DNA of 64,000 nucleotides. Source: Neptuniibacter victor (GTDB lineage Bacteria > Pseudomonadota > Gammaproteobacteria > Pseudomonadales > Balneatricaceae). Positions 44,431 to 53,801 of the stretch are shown here, piece by piece. The stretch is taken from assembly GCA_027943745.1 (NCBI GenBank), contig AP025763.1, forward strand, positions 3,782,001-3,846,000. Direction: 5' to 3'. The translations under genes were made by a program, and so were the position numbers. Position 1 is the stretch's first letter. The number at the start of each line of letters is the position of its first letter. The notes below the pieces were generated by a model. The model saw only the letters and a program-made list of their open reading frames with translations, did no database searches and was not told the DNA's origin.

Positions 44431-45207
44431 TTACTTGTTTTTCCACTCAGGAGCACGCTTACCAAGGAAAGCGTTTACACCCTCTTTCTGATCTTCAGTG
44501 TGGAATAGATCAACAAATAGTTCGCGTTCTAGAATGTAGCCAGCGTCCCAGTGATTAGTGCGGTTGTTCTGGATAAGCTCTTTACACGCCGCCACTGCTG
44601 TAGGACTTTGCTGCTCAACAGCTTTCGCCATCTCCATCGCTTTTTCAAACGACTGACCTTGCGGTACAAGTTCTTCAACAAGACCAATCTCTTTAGCCAG
44701 AGGCGCTTTGATACGCTCACCACACAGAATTAAGCGTTTAGTCCAACCTTCACCCACTAGCATCGTTAAGTTCTGTGTACCACCAGCACAAGGAAGTAGA
44801 CCGACTTTCGCTTCAGGTAACGCCATCTGCGCTTGCTCTTCAGCGATACGAATATCACAGGCTAGCGCTACTTCTAAGCCACCGCCCATTGCAAAGCCAT
44901 TGATCGCGGCAATAGAAACACCACGGAAACGAGAAAGCGTCTCAAAGGCTTCACCAAAGTAGCGCGCCATATCGCGAGCAACACTACGATCGCCGTCAGC
45001 AAAAAGGTTCAAATCTGCGCCCGCAGAGAAGAATTTTTCGCTTTGTGAACGAATAACCAATGCATAAACTTCTTTATCTTGGTTAAGCTCTTCTACAACT
45101 ACCGCTAGACCTTTTAGACTCTCTTCCGTCCAAGTATTTGCCGGCGGGTTGTTCATCGTAATAACGGCTGTATGGCCCTGTTTTTCTACGATCAATTTAT
45201 CGGTCAT
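44431..45207 (-). CDS. Enoyl-CoA hydratase (probably methacrylyl-CoA hydratase)
   Basis: This 258-residue crotonase-family protein has the oxyanion-hole segments EKFFSAGADLNLF and AINGFAMGGGLEVALACDIR, the second catalytic region ALPEAKVGLLPCAGGTQNL, and the C-terminal FLGKRAPEWKNK. One acidic residue (Glu in MALPEAK) is clear, whereas the usual first Glu near GFAMGGG is present in GGGLEVA. In the valine pathway it would hydrate methacrylyl-CoA to 3-hydroxyisobutyryl-CoA. It lies 35 bases after the acyl-CoA dehydrogenase gene. GGAG precedes ATG. Confidence 0.9.
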   Translation of the reverse strand: MTDKLIVEKQGHTAVITMNNPPANTWTEESLKGLAVVVEELNQDKEVYALVIRSQSEKFFSAGADLNLFADGDRSVARDMARYFGEAFETLSRFRGVSIAAINGFAMGGGLEVALACDIRIAEEQAQMALPEAKVGLLPCAGGTQNLTMLVGEGWTKRLILCGERIKAPLAKEIGLVEELVPQGQSFEKAMEMAKAVEQQSPTAVAACKELIQNNRTNHWDAGYILERELFVDLFHTEDQKEGVNAFLGKRAPEWKNK

Positions 45208-45242
45208 GCTTGTTACTCCAATTCCTATCTGCGAATGTCGAA

Positions 45243-46400
45243 TTACACTAGATCCGCAGCATCTTCCATTAGCACGCGACGCGCTACGATAAGACGCATT
45301 ATTTCGTTAGTACCTTCCAGAATACGATGTACACGGTTATCTCGAACATAACGCTCAAGTGGGTACTCTTTGATATAGCCGTTGCCGCCAAAAATCTGAA
45401 GCGCTTCATCTGCAACGTTAAAACCTACGTCCGTCGCAAAGCGTTTAGCCATCGCACAGTAGGCAGTTTTGTCAGCATGGTTGGCATCTAGTTTTGACGC
45501 GGCCATACGTACCATTTGGCGAGCAGCAACCAATTCCGTTGCCATATCAGCCAACTTAAACTGCAGCGCTTGGAAGCTCGCAAGCTCACGACCAAACTGT
45601 TTACGCTCGTGTAGGTAATCACGTGCTTTATTCAACGCAGCCTGAGCCGTACCTATTGAGCAAGTCGCAATATTTATACGACCACCATCCAGACCTTTCA
45701 TGGCAATTTTGAAGCCATCGCCTTCGTTACCCAACAGTGCAGTTGCTGGAACAACAACGTCTTCGAAAGTAATCATTCGTGTAGGCTGACTATTCCAACC
45801 CATTTTTTCTTCTTTACGGCCGTAAACAATACCTGCCGTTTTAGCATCAACTGCAAACGCAGAAATACCTTTTGCACCCTCTTCACCCGTACGAGCCATT
45901 ACAACCAATACATCAGTGCTACCTGCACCCGAAATAAAGATTTTACTGCCATTAAGTACGTAGTTATCACCATCACGACGCGCAGTTGTTTTAAGCGAAG
46001 CAGCATCGGAACCCGCATTAGGTTCGGTTAAACAATAGGAAGCAAGTTTCTGACCAGCAGTCAGGTCGGGGCACCAGAAGTCACGTGTTTCCTGATTGCC
46101 AAAATCTGCAATCATCCACGTAGCCATATTATGAATTGTGATAAATGCGGTTGTAGAGGTACAACCCATCGCCAGCTGTTCAAAGATAATGCTGGCATCT
46201 AAACGGCTTAGACCTAAACCGCCGACATCTTCAGGCGAATATAGGCCACAAAATCCCATCTCTCCTGCACTACGAAGCACATCAACCGGGAACGTTTGTT
46301 CCTGATCCCATTCCGCAGCGTTTGGTTCAAACTCATTTTGTGCAAATGCACGGGCCATATCGGCGAATGCGATCTGGTCTTCATTCAACTCAAAATCCAT
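45243..46400 (-). CDS. Acyl-CoA dehydrogenase (probably isobutyryl-CoA dehydrogenase)
   Basis: This 385-residue flavoenzyme has the acyl-CoA dehydrogenase signatures YCLTEPNAGSDAASLKTTA, FGRELASFQALQFKLADMAT, and the C-terminal catalytic Glu in HRILEGTNEIMRLIVAR. Context in the mms operon, and Glu in the C-terminal position, fit isobutyryl-CoA dehydrogenase (valine) or short branched-chain enzymes. Its FADH2 electrons go to EtfAB, encoded 12 kb away. AGGAGAGAG precedes ATG. A long hairpin separates it from mmsA. Confidence 0.92.
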   Translation of the reverse strand: MDFELNEDQIAFADMARAFAQNEFEPNAAEWDQEQTFPVDVLRSAGEMGFCGLYSPEDVGGLGLSRLDASIIFEQLAMGCTSTTAFITIHNMATWMIADFGNQETRDFWCPDLTAGQKLASYCLTEPNAGSDAASLKTTARRDGDNYVLNGSKIFISGAGSTDVLVVMARTGEEGAKGISAFAVDAKTAGIVYGRKEEKMGWNSQPTRMITFEDVVVPATALLGNEGDGFKIAMKGLDGGRINIATCSIGTAQAALNKARDYLHERKQFGRELASFQALQFKLADMATELVAARQMVRMAASKLDANHADKTAYCAMAKRFATDVGFNVADEALQIFGGNGYIKEYPLERYVRDNRVHRILEGTNEIMRLIVARRVLMEDAADLV

Positions 46401-46416
46401 CGCTCTCTCCTAAATG

Positions 46417-46449
46417 GAAGGGAGTCGTGGCGATTACCACACTCCCTTC
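46417..46449 (-). repeat. Long hairpin between mmsA and the acyl-CoA dehydrogenase gene
   Basis: GAAGGGAGT-C-GTGG and CCAC-A-CTCCCTTC pair over 12 positions plus one mismatch around a six-base loop. It sits in the 80-base gap just before the dehydrogenase ribosome site and has no T run in the operon direction. Confidence 0.7.
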
Positions 46450-46480
46450 TCGGTTTTTCTTCTTATGTGTTCTTACAGAA

Positions 46481-47974
46481 TTACTTCAACTGGATCGTTG
46501 TATTTACACCAGTATCAATATCATCCTCGAACCAACGAGCAGTCACTGTCTTAGTTTCTGTGTAGAAACGTACAGCTTGCTTACCGTATGCATGCTGATC
46601 GCCGTAGAAAGATTTTCTCCAGCCAGTGAAAGAGAACATTGGCAATGGCACTGGTACAGGTACGTTGATACCAACCTGACCAACTTTGATCTCATGCTGG
46701 TACTTACGTGCTGCTGCACCAGATGAAGTGAACATTGAGGTACCATTTCCGTATGGGTTGTCATTGATTAGCGCAATCGCTTCATCCAATGTATCAACTT
46801 CCAAAGCGATCAGAACTGGACCAAAGATCTCTTCTTGGTAGATAGACATGTCGCGCGTCACACCACGGAACATTGTTGGGCCAACCCAGTTGCCGTCTGG
46901 CAAACCATCAACAACACATTCGCTGCCATCAAGAATACATTCAGCGCCTGCATCTTTACCTTGCTGGATGAAATCTAGAACGCGTTCACGAGCTTGTGGG
47001 TTAATTAGCGGACCAAAACCTGCATCTGGATCATCCCAAGCACCCGGACGTACTTTCGCTAGCGCATCGCGTACTTCTGGGATCCACTTACGTGCTTCGC
47101 CAACAAATACTGCAACAGAGATCGCCATGCAACGCTGACCAGCAGCACCAACCGATGCACCGGCAATGTTGTTAACAACCTGGTTTTTAGCAGCATCTGG
47201 CATGATAACCATATGGTTTTTCGCGCCAGCAAATGCCTGAACACGTTTCATGTGATCAGTACCTGTACGATAGATATGCTCACCTACTGCAACCGAACCT
47301 ACGAAAGAGATCGCTGGCGTGTCTTTATGCGTCAACAGCTGGTTTACCGCATCTTTAGTACCGTGAACAACCTGAAGTAAGCCAGCAGGAGCACCCGCTT
47401 CCTGGAACAACTCAGCCAAACGCATTGGCGTTAGTGGATCCTGCTCAGAAGGCTTCAATACGAATGTGTTACCGCAAGCAATCGCCATTGGGAACATCCA
47501 TAGAGGAATCATTGCTGGGAAGTTGAATGGTGTAATACCTACACAAACACCTAGCGGTTGAGTGATGCTGTAGCAATCGATTTTACGTGCTACGTTTTCA
47601 ACCGTTTCACCCATGCTTAGGGATGCGATATTGCATGCGTGTTCAACGACTTCGATACCACGCCAAACATCACCTTTCGCATCGTCAAATGTTTTACCCG
47701 TTTCTTGAGCAAGCAGAGTCGCTAACTCATCGTGGTTTTCTTTAAGTAGCGCTTGGTAACGTAACATTAGGCGAGCACGCTCACCGACTGGAGTCTCTTT
47801 CCACGTTTCAAACGCTGCTTTAGCCGCTTCAACTGCACGCTCAACTTCTGCATCAGTTGCACAAGGAACAGTTGCAATCACTTCCTGCGTAGCGGGGTTA
47901 GTTACGTCAAGAATCGTTGTTGATTCACTCTGAATTAGTTCGCCGTTGATAAGTAGAGGTACTTGCTGTGTCAT
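46481..47974 (-). CDS. mmsA: Methylmalonate-semialdehyde dehydrogenase (CoA-acylating)
   Basis: This 497-residue aldehyde dehydrogenase has the mmsA-type active site [17 protein letters not shown] with nucleophile Cys near 282, [35 protein letters not shown], and the subfamily ending [19 protein letters not shown]. It converts methylmalonate semialdehyde to propionyl-CoA with NAD and CoA, the final valine step. It heads the operon, opposite mmsR. ATG 47972-47974 and GTG 47975-47977 are both possible starts; the ribosome site is only moderate (AGG). Confidence 0.95.
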   Translation of the reverse strand: MTQQVPLLINGELIQSESTTILDVTNPATQEVIATVPCATDAEVERAVEAAKAAFETWKETPVGERARLMLRYQALLKENHDELATLLAQETGKTFDDAKGDVWRGIEVVEHACNIASLSMGETVENVARKIDCYSITQPLGVCVGITPFNFPAMIPLWMFPMAIACGNTFVLKPSEQDPLTPMRLAELFQEAGAPAGLLQVVHGTKDAVNQLLTHKDTPAISFVGSVAVGEHIYRTGTDHMKRVQAFAGAKNHMVIMPDAAKNQVVNNIAGASVGAAGQRCMAISVAVFVGEARKWIPEVRDALAKVRPGAWDDPDAGFGPLINPQARERVLDFIQQGKDAGAECILDGSECVVDGLPDGNWVGPTMFRGVTRDMSIYQEEIFGPVLIALEVDTLDEAIALINDNPYGNGTSMFTSSGAAARKYQHEIKVGQVGINVPVPVPLPMFSFTGWRKSFYGDQHAYGKQAVRFYTETKTVTARWFEDDIDTGVNTTIQLK

Positions 47975-48174
47975 CACTCTGATACCTGTAAGTTGTTATT
48001 TGTATAATTTTTTATATCGTTCTGTACGTCGTATTGAATCGTTCAATAAAGCAGTTTTTACACGATAAGTAAGTTGTACCATGCGTTATACGATTTCAGG
48101 ATTGATAATCTTGTCTTATTAATGGACTATATTGCGATTCACTAGGTATTTTCCCTTATACATAGGTCGCATCT
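47975..48174. promoter_or_regulatory. mmsA/mmsR divergent control region
   Basis: This 200-base AT-rich gap contains an exact TTTTCCCTTA at 48149-48158, 16 bases before the mmsR ATG. Repeated CGTNNNNCG-like patterns near 48019-48041 (TCGTTCTGTACGTCGT) could be AraC-type half-sites, but I cannot define them. Confidence 0.45.
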
Positions 48175-49089
48175 ATGAGCGCTCCATCAAGCTGGCCACT
48201 GCCACCCGAAAGTATTCGCTTCGTAATTCCACGCCGCGTAGTGACTGAATTAGCACAGCACCCCTTAAGCCAAGGCCTTTATCCACTAGGGATGGGCTAC
48301 TACCGACAAGCCAGCGGACATCAGATGGCACGCAAAGCACATGATGATAATTTACTAATATATTGTTTAGACGGTGAAGGCGAAGTTAAGGTAAATGAGT
48401 ACAACTTTAGGATCAAACCTGGTGATATATTGTTAATTCCTAAAGGAATTCCTCATACCTACAAAGCACGAAAAAAGAACCCCTGGACTATCTATTGGGT
48501 CCATTTTCATGGCCACCACGCTCATGATTTTGTTGATCACTTGTCACAAAGGGAGACGGCCAATCGTAAATTCGTCATGCCGATTGGCATTCACTCTCGC
48601 TTGGCCAGTGATTTCGAAGCGCTCTTAGAGGCCCGAGAATCAACCTATAACCTCAACGCTTATATCTGTGCAGCTAATCAGCTACGCCAAATTCTTAGTC
48701 ATATAGCGCTACTACAGCCTCTAGCACGGCAGAAGCAAGCACGCGGCGGCTTAGACATTGAGAAGATCCATAGCCTGATGCAGGCACGCGTACACGAACA
48801 ACTAGATCTTGATACCTTGACGGAAACCGTGAACCTTTCGAAATACCACTTTGTAAAAAAATACAAAGAGGTCACAGGTACGACCCCAATTAATCATTTT
48901 ATTCAGTTGAAAATTGAACGGGCATGCCATCTACTCGACACAACCGATAATGGCATTAATGAAGTCGCCTTTGCGGTCGGTTATGAAGATGCCTATTACT
49001 TCTCACGGATTTTCAAGAAACTTATGGGAGTATCGCCGAGCCAATATCGCAAGATGCGAACAGGGGCTTATCCATACAAAGGCGATTGA
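48175..49089 (+). CDS. mmsR: AraC-family regulator of the valine operon (MmsR-like)
   Basis: This 304-residue protein has an N-terminal AraC sensor (cupin) domain (about 40-150: NLLIYCLDGEGEVKVNEYNF, LLIPKGIPHTYKA, IYWVHFHG) and a C-terminal double HTH (DTLTETVNLSKYHFVKKYKE and NEVAFAVGYEDAYYFSRIFK). It is divergent from mmsA. In Pseudomonas aeruginosa an AraC protein of about this size, MmsR, lies beside mmsAB and activates it, so the name is based on family and position. The ribosome site is AGGTCGCATCT. Confidence 0.88.
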   Translation: MSAPSSWPLPPESIRFVIPRRVVTELAQHPLSQGLYPLGMGYYRQASGHQMARKAHDDNLLIYCLDGEGEVKVNEYNFRIKPGDILLIPKGIPHTYKARKKNPWTIYWVHFHGHHAHDFVDHLSQRETANRKFVMPIGIHSRLASDFEALLEARESTYNLNAYICAANQLRQILSHIALLQPLARQKQARGGLDIEKIHSLMQARVHEQLDLDTLTETVNLSKYHFVKKYKEVTGTTPINHFIQLKIERACHLLDTTDNGINEVAFAVGYEDAYYFSRIFKKLMGVSPSQYRKMRTGAYPYKGD

Positions 49090-49130
49090 AGGCAGGTTAG
49101 TTATACAATCAACTTCACCCAAACAGGCAT

Positions 49131-49159
49131 AAAAAAAAGCCGGGCGATAAATGCCCGGC
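49131..49159 (-). terminator. Intrinsic terminator of the thiolase gene
   Basis: GCCGGGC and GCCCGGC form a perfect seven-base stem with a seven-base loop, followed on the minus strand by eight Ts. A second perfect hairpin, CCACAGC/GCTGTGG at 49194-49211, lies between it and the stop codon. Confidence 0.85.
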
Positions 49160-49225
49160 AAACTTACAGAGTGTATTTACTCACAGGAATGCTCCACAGC
49201 AAGCGCTGTGGATAAATGCATCAAT

Positions 49226-50407
49226 TTAGATCATCTCGACCGCAACGGCAGTAGCTTCACCACCACCGATACATAGAGATGCAACACCTTTCTTCAACCC
49301 TTTTTGCTTCAGAGCATGCAGCAATGTCACCATAATACGAGAACCGCTGGATCCAATTGGATGACCTAATGCACAAGCACCACCACGGACGTTAACTTTA
49401 TTCGCATCTAAGCCCATCTCATTAATGGCCAAAATAGACACAACAGCAAACGCTTCGTTAACCTCATACAGATCTACGTCATCCTTGCTCCAGCCAGCTT
49501 TATCTAAAACTTTCTGAATAGAGCCAATAGGCGCAATGGTAAATTCAGCAGGTAATTGCGCATGTGTGGAGTGTGAAACAATACGAGCAAGTGGTTGCAA
49601 GCCACGTGATTTTGCTTCTGACTCACGCATCAACACTAACGCTGAACCGCCATCAGAGATTGAACTTGAGTTAGCCGCAGTAACCGTACCGTCTTTCTTA
49701 AAGGCTGGACGTAGACCGCGAATCTTATCAATACGCGCATTACCTGGCTGCTCATCCGTATCAACAACCACATCACCTTTGCGTGATTTAATCGTTACTG
49801 GCGCAATCTCTTCTTGGAATTCACCCTTCTCAATAGCAGAGATAGCTTTCTCTAGAGAACCTATCGCAAAGTCATCCATCGCTTCGCGAGTAATGTTGTA
49901 ATCATCCGCACTCTTCTGGGCGAATGATCCCATCAAGCCGCCTTCATACGCATCTTCAAGGCCGTCAAAGAACATATGATCAATCACCTGACCATGCCCC
50001 ATACGCATACCTGAACGAGCTTTCGGCAGGATATAAGGCGACTGGCTCATATTCTCCATACCACCGGCAACCATCACCGTAGCTGAACCGGCTAAAATCT
50101 GATCGTGTGCCAGCATCACGGCTTTCATGCCAGAGCCACACATTTTGTTAACTGTTGTACAACCTGCGGCATCTGGAATACCTGCGGCACGTGAAGCTTG
50201 ACGAGCTGGCGCTTGACCAAGACCTGCAGGCAATACACAACCCATGACCACTTCATCGACATCGCTTGCTTCAATACCCGCGCGCTCAACAGCCGCTTTG
50301 ATTGATGTCGCACAAAGATCTGGTGCACGAACATCGCTTAACGATCCCATCATGCCGCCCATTGGTGTACGTGCAGCGCTTACAATTACTACTGGATCCT
50401 GACTCAT
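49226..50407 (-). CDS. Acetyl-CoA acetyltransferase (thiolase)
   Basis: ATG 50405-50407 (MSQDPVVIVSAARTPMG) is chosen because TTAGGGTG lies just upstream; the 393-residue product is of standard thiolase length. Catalytic Cys90 is in NKMCGSGMKAV, His in GGACALGHPIGSSGSR and the second Cys in SLCIGGGEATAV. It cleaves acetoacetyl-CoA to two acetyl-CoA (or 2-methylacetoacetyl-CoA in isoleucine breakdown). A LiuR-type palindrome 29-45 bases upstream suggests that it belongs to the leucine regulon, completing use of the acetoacetate formed by HMG-CoA lyase. Confidence 0.93.
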   Translation of the reverse strand: MSQDPVVIVSAARTPMGGMMGSLSDVRAPDLCATSIKAAVERAGIEASDVDEVVMGCVLPAGLGQAPARQASRAAGIPDAAGCTTVNKMCGSGMKAVMLAHDQILAGSATVMVAGGMENMSQSPYILPKARSGMRMGHGQVIDHMFFDGLEDAYEGGLMGSFAQKSADDYNITREAMDDFAIGSLEKAISAIEKGEFQEEIAPVTIKSRKGDVVVDTDEQPGNARIDKIRGLRPAFKKDGTVTAANSSSISDGGSALVLMRESEAKSRGLQPLARIVSHSTHAQLPAEFTIAPIGSIQKVLDKAGWSKDDVDLYEVNEAFAVVSILAINEMGLDANKVNVRGGACALGHPIGSSGSRIMVTLLHALKQKGLKKGVASLCIGGGEATAVAVEMI

Positions 50408-50435
50408 AGTTATCACCCTAATAAACTTTTCAATG

Positions 50436-50452
50436 TTGACGTTAACGTAAAC
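50436..50452 (-). promoter_or_regulatory. LiuR-type operator before the thiolase gene
   Basis: On the minus strand GTTTACGTTAACGTCAA matches the TTTACGT-N2-ACGTAAA palindrome seen before liuR with two differences. It lies 29 bases before the thiolase ATG. Confidence 0.6.
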
Positions 50453-50462
50453 CTTAAAACAC

Positions 50463-50490
50463 AAAAAAAGGGCACAGCATGCCCCTTTTT
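50463..50490 (-). terminator. Intrinsic terminator of livHM
   Basis: GGGCA and TGCCC pair, extended by A-T pairs on both sides, around a five-base loop, with a T run on the minus strand, 12 bases after the livM stop. It separates the transporter genes from the thiolase gene. Confidence 0.8.
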
Positions 50491-50501
50491 AAACACCTAA
50501 C

Positions 50502-51428
50502 TTAATTAAAGTTACGCTTAATTACTTTCTGAATCTCACCAACGATACCGTTACGGAATGCTAGTACACAGACTACGAAGATCAGACCCATGATGATATG
50601 GACATAGTTACCCAACTCACCACCTGACATATAGTTCTGAATACCTACAACCGATGCCGCGCCTACGATTGGCCCTAAGATAGTCCCCATGCCGCCTAGC
50701 AATGTCATCAGAACAACCTCACCTGACATGTGCCAATGAGCATCCGTCAGAGAAGCTAACTCGAAGACCAATGTCTTAGTTGCACCGGCCATACCCGCTA
50801 GCGCTGCAGAAATGATGAACACGGCCCACTTGTAGTCATTAACATTATAACCAAGCGATACTGCACGCGGCTCATTTTCACGGATCGCTTTCAGAATCTG
50901 TCCAAACGGCGAATGCACCGTACGGTTTACTAACCAGAAGCCAAACAGGAAGATAGCGAATACGAAATAGTACATATTCATATTGTCATTCAGGTCGATC
51001 AACCCAAACAACATACCGCGGGGCACACCTTGCATTCCATCTTCACCACCGGTGAAAGGTGCTTGCAGGTAAACGAAGAAAGCTAATTGCGCCAACGCCA
51101 AGGTCACCATCGCAAAATAGATACCTTCACGTTTAACCGCAAGTTTGCCGTATACCGCACCCAATAAACCTGCGGCGATCGTGCCACATAAGATGCCTAA
51201 CTCCGGTGTAATACCGGTGTTCATCATCAAGTAGCCAGTAACGTAACCACCCGTTCCTAAGAACGCAGCATGGCCAAATGAAAGCAGTCCCACATAACCC
51301 AGTAATAAGTTAAATGCACAGGCAAACAGCGCAAAGCACATCACTTTCATTAAGAACACAGGGTAAAGGGCAAACGGAGCAACAAGACCCAGGCCAATTA
51401 AGAAAATTGCCAATTTATTGATTTTCAT
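50502..51428 (-). CDS. livM: Branched-chain amino acid-type ABC transporter permease M
   Basis: ATG 51426-51428 is chosen because GAGGAG lies six bases upstream, giving 308 residues and a ten-base gap after livH. The protein has about eight to ten membrane segments and the LivM signature ALFACAFNLLLGYVGLLSFGH plus the cytoplasmic EAA-like loop FGQILKAIRENEPRAVSLGY. It forms the inner-membrane channel with LivH. It ends KRNFN just before a terminator. Confidence 0.92.
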   Translation of the reverse strand: MKINKLAIFLIGLGLVAPFALYPVFLMKVMCFALFACAFNLLLGYVGLLSFGHAAFLGTGGYVTGYLMMNTGITPELGILCGTIAAGLLGAVYGKLAVKREGIYFAMVTLALAQLAFFVYLQAPFTGGEDGMQGVPRGMLFGLIDLNDNMNMYYFVFAIFLFGFWLVNRTVHSPFGQILKAIRENEPRAVSLGYNVNDYKWAVFIISAALAGMAGATKTLVFELASLTDAHWHMSGEVVLMTLLGGMGTILGPIVGAASVVGIQNYMSGGELGNYVHIIMGLIFVVCVLAFRNGIVGEIQKVIKRNFN

Positions 51429-51438
51429 CTTGATCTCC

Positions 51439-52326
51439 TCAGGCCTCTTTGCCAAATAAACCCGCAGGTTTCGTTAGCAATACAACCACCATGACTACGA
51501 AAATAACTGTCGTCGAGGCTTCTGGATAGAAGTACTTTGTTAAGCCCTCCACAATACCCATGCCTAGACCAGTCAATATCGCTCCACCAATCGAGCCCAT
51601 GCCACCAATTACAACGATGGCAAATACTACAATCAGCATATTCGATCCCATCTCAGGCGATACTGCATAGACTGGAGCAGCCATTACACCTGCCAAGCCT
51701 GCCAGACCAACACCGAAACCGAACGTCAAAGTAACAATAAGCGGTACGTTAATACCAAACGCCTGCATCAATGCAGGGTTTTCTGTACCCGCTCTTAAAT
51801 ATGCACCGAGTTTTGTCTTCTCGATCATGTACCAGGTACCAGCACACACAACCAGTGAAGCAACAATAATCCATGCACGATAATTTGGTAGATACATGAA
51901 AGGTAGTCGTGTACCGCCTTTCAATGCTTCTGGAATTGCATATGACAAACCAGAAGAACCATATAGATGCGTAAATGTACCTTGTAGAATCAGCGCGAGG
52001 CCGAAGGTCAATAACAAGCTATATAGATGATCTTCATTTGCAATTGGACGCAGTAAGAAACGCTCCATTAAAACGCCAATGGCACCAACCGCTAGAGGGA
52101 CGAATACCAAAGCTGCCCAATAATTAACTCCCATCGAATCCAAGGCGATCCAGGCAAAGAAAGCCCCGACCATATACAACGCACCTTGAGCGAAGTTAAT
52201 AATTTTCAACAATCCAAAAATAATTGCGAGACCCAGACTGAGCAACGCATAGAATGAGCCATTGATTAGGCCCACAAGCAATTGGCCAAATAAGCCAAAG
52301 AGATTAATACCGAGAAATGTTGCCAT
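51439..52326 (-). CDS. livH: Branched-chain amino acid-type ABC transporter permease H
   Basis: From ATG 52324-52326 (GGAGAG upstream) the product is 295 residues with about eight membrane segments and LivH signatures GLINGSFYALLSLGLAIIFG, NFAQGALYMVGAFFAW and the loop KLGAYLRAGTENPALMQAFG (an EAA-type contact for the ATPases). The gene follows a livJ-livH gap holding a hairpin, and is followed by livM. Confidence 0.92.
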   Translation of the reverse strand: MATFLGINLFGLFGQLLVGLINGSFYALLSLGLAIIFGLLKIINFAQGALYMVGAFFAWIALDSMGVNYWAALVFVPLAVGAIGVLMERFLLRPIANEDHLYSLLLTFGLALILQGTFTHLYGSSGLSYAIPEALKGGTRLPFMYLPNYRAWIIVASLVVCAGTWYMIEKTKLGAYLRAGTENPALMQAFGINVPLIVTLTFGFGVGLAGLAGVMAAPVYAVSPEMGSNMLIVVFAIVVIGGMGSIGGAILTGLGMGIVEGLTKYFYPEASTTVIFVVMVVVLLTKPAGLFGKEA

Positions 52327-52406
52327 AACTCTCCACCCTATCCAAAACCACACTACATCTTCGTGTAATTAGTTCGGAAATAACCAACCGTAAAAGAGAG
52401 CTAAAT

Positions 52407-52426
52407 AGAGCCGCCGAAGCGGCTCT
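52407..52426 (-). repeat. Hairpin in the livJ-livH gap
   Basis: AGAGCCGC and GCGGCTCT form a perfect eight-base stem with a CGAA (TTCG on the minus strand) tetraloop, 62 bases after the livJ stop. A UUCG-type loop makes it very stable. No T run follows, so it probably limits 3' decay or reduces read-through, allowing more binding protein than permease. Confidence 0.7.
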
Positions 52427-52488
52427 TATCTCTTACTAACTTTGAAGCCTACTAATAACGAGCACTAGCAGGCTTCACAACTTCATGA

Positions 52489-53700
52489 TTATTTAGCTGC
52501 GAAGTTGCAAGAATCAAGCATCTTACCGAACGCCTGATCACCTGGGATAACCTTCTCTACAGCAAAGATGTCGTCGTCATTCTTACGCTCATCAGCTTTC
52601 TTGATACGTACTTGGTACATATCGTGAACCATACGACCATCGGCACGAAGTGTTGCATTACGTGCGAAGAAATCATCTGGTTTAGTCGCTTTCATCTGCG
52701 CCATTACTGCTTCGCCTTCATCAGTTCCAGCCGCTTTGATTGCGTTTAGATAATGCATAGTCATAGAGTACGCACCAGCCTGACCCATTGCAGGGATTGA
52801 ACCATGACGAGCCTTGAAGCGAGCAGACCACTCACGAGTCTTCTCATCTAGATCCCAGTAGAAACCAGTCGTCAGCTTCATGCCGCCAGCGATGTTAGCA
52901 TCTAGTGCTTTCGCGTTTGGCGTGAATACTAGTAGGCCCGCAACATCAACGGTTTCAGTTAGACCGAATTCAGCTGCTGTTTTAAGGGAGTTTACGAAGT
53001 CAGAACCAGCATTCGCTAGTGCAACTACGTCTGCACCTGAAGCTTGCGCCTGAAGTACGTAAGAAGAGAAGTCAGTTGTGCCTAGTGGAGCACGAACTGC
53101 ACCCACTACTTCACCGCCATTGCTGTTAATTACGCCAGAAGCAACTTTCTCAAGTGCATGACCGAACGCGTAATCAGCTGTGATGAAGAACCATTTTTTC
53201 TTACCTGCTTCTACCATTGGCTTCACTGTACCATTTGCCAACGCAACTACGTTGTATGTCCAGTGAGCATTATATGGAGAACATGCTTTTGTTGTGAATG
53301 CGTGAGATGCAGAAGTAGAGATCAATGCAATTTTCTTAGCATCAGTCAGTACTTTAGTTACCGCACCTGTTACAGATGAAGCTACTAGGCCCGTTACAAC
53401 ATCAACGTCCTGGCTTTCAATCCACTCACGTACTTTTGCAGAACCGATATCAGGTTTGTTCTGATCATCAGCACTAACAATTTCAATTGGCTTACCTAGT
53501 ACTTTGCCGCCAAAGTCTTCAACAGCCATCTCAACAGCTGTTACACAACCTGGACCACATACATCAGCGTATGGACCGCCCATGTCTGCAAGTACGCCGA
53601 TTTTAACTTTATCATCAGAGATACCTGCCGCTTGTGCGCCAGATACTACAAAAGCTGATGCTACAGCCGCGCAAAGCAGAGATTTCTTCATAGATTTCAT
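52489..53700 (-). CDS. Periplasmic substrate-binding protein of the Liv-type ABC transporter
   Basis: ATG 53698-53700 is chosen because CAGGAG lies eight bases upstream and the product then opens with a signal peptide (MKSMKKSLLCAAVASAFVVS, cleavage after AQA). The mature protein is a type-I binding fold: VKIGVLADMGGPYADVCGPG, VVTGLVASSVTGAVTKVL, AHWTYNVVALANGTVKPMV. It has the ligand pocket pattern of Leu/Ile/Val-type proteins, but belongs to a group annotated only as substrate-binding in many genomes, so the ligand might be another amino or organic acid. Position between the ATPase and permease genes, and the catabolic neighbours, favour branched-chain amino acids. Confidence 0.88.
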   Translation of the reverse strand: MKSMKKSLLCAAVASAFVVSGAQAAGISDDKVKIGVLADMGGPYADVCGPGCVTAVEMAVEDFGGKVLGKPIEIVSADDQNKPDIGSAKVREWIESQDVDVVTGLVASSVTGAVTKVLTDAKKIALISTSASHAFTTKACSPYNAHWTYNVVALANGTVKPMVEAGKKKWFFITADYAFGHALEKVASGVINSNGGEVVGAVRAPLGTTDFSSYVLQAQASGADVVALANAGSDFVNSLKTAAEFGLTETVDVAGLLVFTPNAKALDANIAGGMKLTTGFYWDLDEKTREWSARFKARHGSIPAMGQAGAYSMTMHYLNAIKAAGTDEGEAVMAQMKATKPDDFFARNATLRADGRMVHDMYQVRIKKADERKNDDDIFAVEKVIPGDQAFGKMLDSCNFAAK

Positions 53701-53801
53701 CGCATTTCTCCTGGTAGAGTTTTTATTTTTATTCATGTTTTTGGCGCTTGAGGTATCAGCCATTTTTGGCCTTATCGTCAAGCGTCCAATTATCACTTAA
53801 C

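Noticed and set aside
46322-46726. 134-residue frame opposite the mmsA end and the mmsA-dehydrogenase gap
   Set aside because: Antisense to catalytic parts of mmsA and the dehydrogenase start; no ribosome site or known motif.
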